Below, piece after piece: positions 62,912-64,000 of a stretch of DNA of 64,000 nt (position 1 is its first letter; each line of letters starts with the position of its first letter). This DNA comes from JANNRA01 sp031401035. Lineage in GTDB: Bacteria > Desulfobacterota > Binatia > HRBIN30 > CADEER01. The notes under the pieces are model-generated. The model was given only the letters and a program-made list of their open reading frames with translations. It was not told where the DNA came from and did not search any database. The DNA is taken from positions 1 through 64,000 of the forward strand of contig JANNRA010000035.1 of the NCBI GenBank assembly GCA_031401035.1. Reading direction: 5' to 3'. Made by a program: the position numbers and the translations under genes.

Positions 62912-64000
62912 ATGGATATCCTGCACGTCCTCCCCTTCGCGGCGATGCTCCTCGGCATCGCGATCCTGCCGATCGTTGTCCCACATGCATGGGAGCATCC
63001 GCTGGCGCCGGCCGTGCTGGCATTCGTCTGCGCCGTGCCGGCGCTGATCAACGCGGCGGCGACCGGCACGTTGGGCGAGATCGGTCATGGGCTGGAGGAA
63101 TACGCGGCATTCATCGCGCTGATCGCGGCGCTGTACGTCGTCGCCGGCGGTGTGCACATCTCCGGCAACCCGCGTGGCACGCCGCTGGTCAACGCCGCGT
63201 TCCTTGCCATCGGCGCGGTGCTGGCAAGCCTGATCGGCACCACCGGCGCATCGATGCTGCTCATCCGGCCGGTGCTCGACGCGAATCGCGAGCGCAAGCA
63301 CAAGACGCACATCGTCGTCTTCTTCATCCTCATGGTGTCGAACACCGGCGGCCTGCTGACGCCGCTCGGCGACCCGCCGCTCTACCTCGGCTACCTGAAC
63401 GGCGTGCCGTTCTTCTTCACGCTGCGACTCTGGCCGGCATGGCTGCTGGCGCAGGGGATTCTGCTGTCGATGTTCTTCTGGTGGGACCGGCGCGCCTATC
63501 AGCGCGAGTCGGGCGCCGCCCTGCTGCGCGATCAGATGGCCCGTCGCGATCTGCACGTCGATGGGGCGGTGAACTTCCTCTTCGCGCTCGGCATTATCGT
63601 CGTCTCCGCCAGCGGCGTGCCGTCGCCCTGGCGCGAGCTCGCCTTCGCCGCGCTCATCGGGCTGTCGCTGTGGGCGACCCCCGCGGCGGTGCGGCAGGCC
63701 AACACGTTCCACTACGGCCCGCTGCGCGAGGTGGCGATCTTGTTCCTCGGCATTTTCATCACCATGGTGCCGGCGCTCGAGGCGCTGAAGGCGGTGGCGC
63801 CGCGCTTACCGGTCGACACGACGGCCGGTCTGTTCCTGCTCAGCGGTGCGCTGTCGAGCTTACTCGACAACGCGCCGACGTACCTGATCTTCGCCACGCT
63901 GGCGGCGGATCGGGCGGGCCTGGGCGGCGATCTCGGCGCGCTGGCGGCACAGGCGCCGCATCTGCTGGCGGCGGTGAGCATCGGTGCGGTGTTCATGGGC
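62912..64000 (+). CDS. Sodium:proton antiporter / citrate-transporter-type permease (3-prime end outside window)
   Basis: The frame from ATG 62912 (MDILHVLPFAAMLLGIAILP) is open to the last base, giving 363 residues. About nine membrane helices are visible. The motifs HISGNPRGTPLVN, IGTTGASMLLIRPVLDANRE and VSNTGGLLTPLGDPPLYLGY are those of the NhaD/ArsB-like ion-transporter superfamily (PF03600 type); SSLLDNAPTYLIF near the end is a second repeat of the same motif (x-DNAPTY). The gene continues beyond the window, so the C-terminus is unknown. Promoter likely overlaps the 12-bp repeats. Confidence 0.88.
   Translation, partial: MDILHVLPFAAMLLGIAILPIVVPHAWEHPLAPAVLAFVCAVPALINAAATGTLGEIGHGLEEYAAFIALIAALYVVAGGVHISGNPRGTPLVNAAFLAIGAVLASLIGTTGASMLLIRPVLDANRERKHKTHIVVFFILMVSNTGGLLTPLGDPPLYLGYLNGVPFFFTLRLWPAWLLAQGILLSMFFWWDRRAYQRESGAALLRDQMARRDLHVDGAVNFLFALGIIVVSASGVPSPWRELAFAALIGLSLWATPAAVRQANTFHYGPLREVAILFLGIFITMVPALEALKAVAPRLPVDTTAGLFLLSGALSSLLDNAPTYLIFATLAADRAGLGGDLGALAAQAPHLLAAVSIGAVFMG

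Overview
The window is a high-GC chromosomal segment (64 kb, linear, open at both ends) from a Gram-negative bacterium. Outer-membrane beta-barrels, lipoproteins, an F0 ATP synthase cluster split from F1, DUF971, HemL and a sigma-54 two-component system suggest a Deltaproteobacteria-like lineage; Candidatus Binatota is one possibility. The sequence alone does not fix the phylum. The presence of dnaA, dnaN, gyrB and gyrA in order shows that it includes the region where a replication origin is usually found.

Layout. 0.1-0.6 kb: remnant of a two-gene nucleotidyltransferase module. 0.6-6.5 kb: minus-strand envelope cluster (two related beta-barrel proteins, a FadL-type barrel, a DUF2092 protein, a glycine/serine-rich tandem-repeat protein, a BON lipoprotein). 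6.7-9.9 kb: a perfect 40-bp inverted repeat, a broken VapC toxin beside its antitoxin, an amidohydrolase, and a REP-associated tyrosine transposase (RAYT) flanked by copies of a GC-rich palindromic repeat found six times in the window. 10-20.4 kb: a MoxR-DUF58-BatA-BatB/C-BatD operon with a textbook sigma-54 promoter, then a terminator and a histidine kinase/NtrC-type regulator pair. 21.7-27.6 kb: a three-gene type III restriction-like system (Res, BRO-N protein, Mod), with an in-frame amber codon near the start of mod.

27.7-34.9 kb: sulfatase, M20 hydrolase, HEAT-repeat protein, leuC-leuD and a small membrane flavin-fold protein. 35-38.3 kb: a gene-poor, decayed stretch with a PPOX flavoprotein, a DUF1566 protein bracketed by 71-bp direct repeats, a truncated PemK toxin beside its antitoxin, and a leuD 3-prime remnant. 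38.3-42.9 kb: DUF971, GNAT, sulfotransferase, TPR, a solute-binding lipoprotein and ParB. 42.9-46 kb: atpE, atpB, atpI, atpZ and hemL on the minus strand. 46.1-54.1 kb: dnaA, a likely oriC, dnaN, gyrB, gyrA with no recF. 54.1-64 kb: a GluR0-like channel, a membrane iron-sulfur aldo/keto reductase, LOG protein, acyl-CoA synthetase, DUF255 protein, nitroreductase and the start of an antiporter.

The most interesting points are the RAYT with its REP family (one copy forms the C-terminus of BatA), the sigma-54 control of the Bat operon, the Res-BRO-Mod system with its amber codon and PKD-like tail, and three toxin-antitoxin-type modules that are all broken in the second gene.
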